A stretch of DNA of 64,000 nt. Origin: CAG-1031 sp964391735. GTDB taxonomy: Bacteria > Bacteroidota > Bacteroidia > Bacteroidales > Muribaculaceae. Position 1 is the stretch's first letter, and every line of letters begins with the position of its first letter. Positions 63,130 to 64,000 of the stretch are shown here, piece after piece. The DNA is taken from assembly GCA_964391735.1 (NCBI GenBank), contig CAYMNF010000002.1:21646-85645 (forward strand). The letters are read 5' to 3'. The notes under the pieces are model-generated. The model was not told the origin of the DNA, ran no database searches, and worked only from the letters and a program-made list of their open reading frames with translations. The position numbers and the translations under genes are program-made.

Positions 63130-63220
63130 ACAACGTTAGGACATAGAAAACGCACCTCTCTTATTCACCGCAAACTGCAGAGCACAGCTATTCCGCTGAG
63201 AAAGAGGTTGTTACCACCCT

Positions 63221-63997
63221 TTACATCTTTGTGCAGACGACAATTTCCTCGCCGGGCATGAAGCCGTATTTTGCTACCAAGTCGTCATTGTAGGTGATGC
63301 GGTTTACCTCGAACCCTGCGGCCGTGAGGCGGTCTTAATAGTCTGTGCCGTATAACCTTACATGGTCATGTTGCCCGAACCTTTTCTCGCGCTCTTCGGG
63401 CGACATCGTGACACCCGCAGGCTCTTCAACAGTCGTCTTAATCGTCGAGTCCATGGGCACCATCAGTATGGCCGTTCCCCCGGGTTTCAGCACCCTGTAG
63501 ATTTCGCTTAGAGCACGCTTTTCATCCTTGATATGCTCCAAGACATGATTGCATAAGATTAAATCAAAGCTTTCATCCTTGAACTGAAGGGCACAAAGGT
63601 CCCCGTCTTGGACGTACGCGGGATACTTGTAGCCCTTGCAATGTTTATCTATGCATGTATAGTTTTTGACAGGGATTGCCCTGATTCTGTCTGAAATGGG
63701 CAACTCAGGGGCAACATGCAGAATGCTGTCAAAGACCTTTTCGCTGATTTTAAAGTCATTTTCAAGCCAATACCACAACTGTCGCATGCGGGGATAAGAG
63801 TAGCACCTCCAGCACACCCCCACTCGATCCTTTATGATGAAAGTTGAGCCGTCGGCATGGCGTCCCAGAACCGGGCGCAACTCACGGAAACTGCTCCCAC
63901 AAATATTGCAACAGACGTTCGACCCCTTATGCCGATAAGCAAGCCACGCCCTGTATATCGGACGCACAACATCCTTAATTTTCTCTTTAATCAACAT
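63221..63997 (-). pseudogene. SAM-dependent methyltransferase with in-frame stop
   Basis: Reads from ATG at 63997 as MLIKEKIKDVVRPIYRAW, a Cys pair CCNICG (near residue 29) and CWRC (near 63) that may bind zinc, then a class I methyltransferase: DSILHVAPELPISDRIR, ESFDLILCNHVLEHIKD, VLKPGGTAILMVP. At 63337-63335 a TAA follows LYGTDY. The same frame then goes on for 37 codons (DRLTAAGFEVNRITYNDD, LVAKYGFMPGEEIVVCTKM) to TAA at 63223-63221. Homologues usually continue with such a DRL-x-x-AGF tail. This looks like one nonsense mutation; a truncated 220-aa product is possible. 63130-63220 has no gene. Confidence 0.75.
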
Positions 63998-64000
63998 AGA

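Noticed and set aside
1..64000. CRISPR array, rRNA genes, insertion-sequence transposase or integrase
   Set aside because: None seen: the repeats found are inverted or gene-sized tandem repeats, and no DDE or tyrosine-recombinase catalytic motifs occur.

Overview
The window looks like a gut Bacteroidales chromosome, most likely Muribaculaceae (S24-7). The signs are: the Bacteroidetes promoter signature (TTG/TTTG, about 19-21 nt, TAnnTTTG) in front of many genes with no Shine-Dalgarno sites; a PorU sortase of the type IX secretion system; a BamD gene beside a Bacteroidetes-type omega subunit; DUF4293 and DUF3822 proteins; and an oxalate set (frc, oxc, AEC transporter). Family placement is inference. 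Two runs of exactly 100 N (13848-13947, 34399-34498) mark assembly gaps.

Layout. 1-2134 (minus): an aspartokinase without a homoserine dehydrogenase half, followed by a threonine-synthase-like protein that lacks the PLP lysine. 2421-4850: a small secreted protein and a secreted type I pullulanase. 4938-14148: an AT-rich tandem array, built from a 3.65-kb unit of one beta-helix gene (minus) and two surface-lipoprotein genes (plus), with a deleted copy, a gapped copy and a lipoprotein stub. 14199-17482: a glycan operon (two GT2 glycosyltransferases around a Wzx-like flippase). 17530-20668: flavin reductase, AguB-like amidohydrolase, bamD, omega, rpsO. 20767-31364 (minus): DUF5131, PAP2-like protein, rpoN, porU, GH25, sufS, sufD, sufC. 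31437-36099 (minus): small conserved genes and dnaG. 36159-39932 (plus): DUF3822, rsmD and an AT-rich secreted YwqK-like protein; tRNA-Thr(CGU) follows. 40415-48195 (minus): a five-gene envelope operon with two LPP20-like proteins, two PEGA/outer-membrane barrel proteins and a transglutaminase-like protein. 49174-52972: methionine operon metY-metX-hom behind what looks like a complete translation-coupled attenuator. 53105-56638: a secreted hydrolase, a cluster of palindromes and a TonB-dependent receptor. 56891-61161 (minus): the oxalate locus. 61379-63129: a strongly structured RNA, an unknown protein with an internal duplication, and a stand-alone protein resembling only the C-terminal domain of FtsZ. 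63221-63997: a methyltransferase gene broken by an in-frame stop.

How parts work together. Hom, MetX and MetY take aspartate semialdehyde through homoserine and O-acetylhomoserine to homocysteine; the leader ORF with Met codons at 25, 27 and 30 would let Met-tRNA supply set transcription of all three. Frc activates oxalate to oxalyl-CoA, Oxc decarboxylates it, and the AEC protein probably moves oxalate/formate. PorU would process type IX cargo; the small protein at 2421 resembles a lone sorting domain. The most novel items are the met attenuator, the structured RNA at 61448-61647, the FtsZ-C-like protein, the five-gene envelope operon, and the aspartokinase/threonine-synthase pair with lost or altered functional residues.
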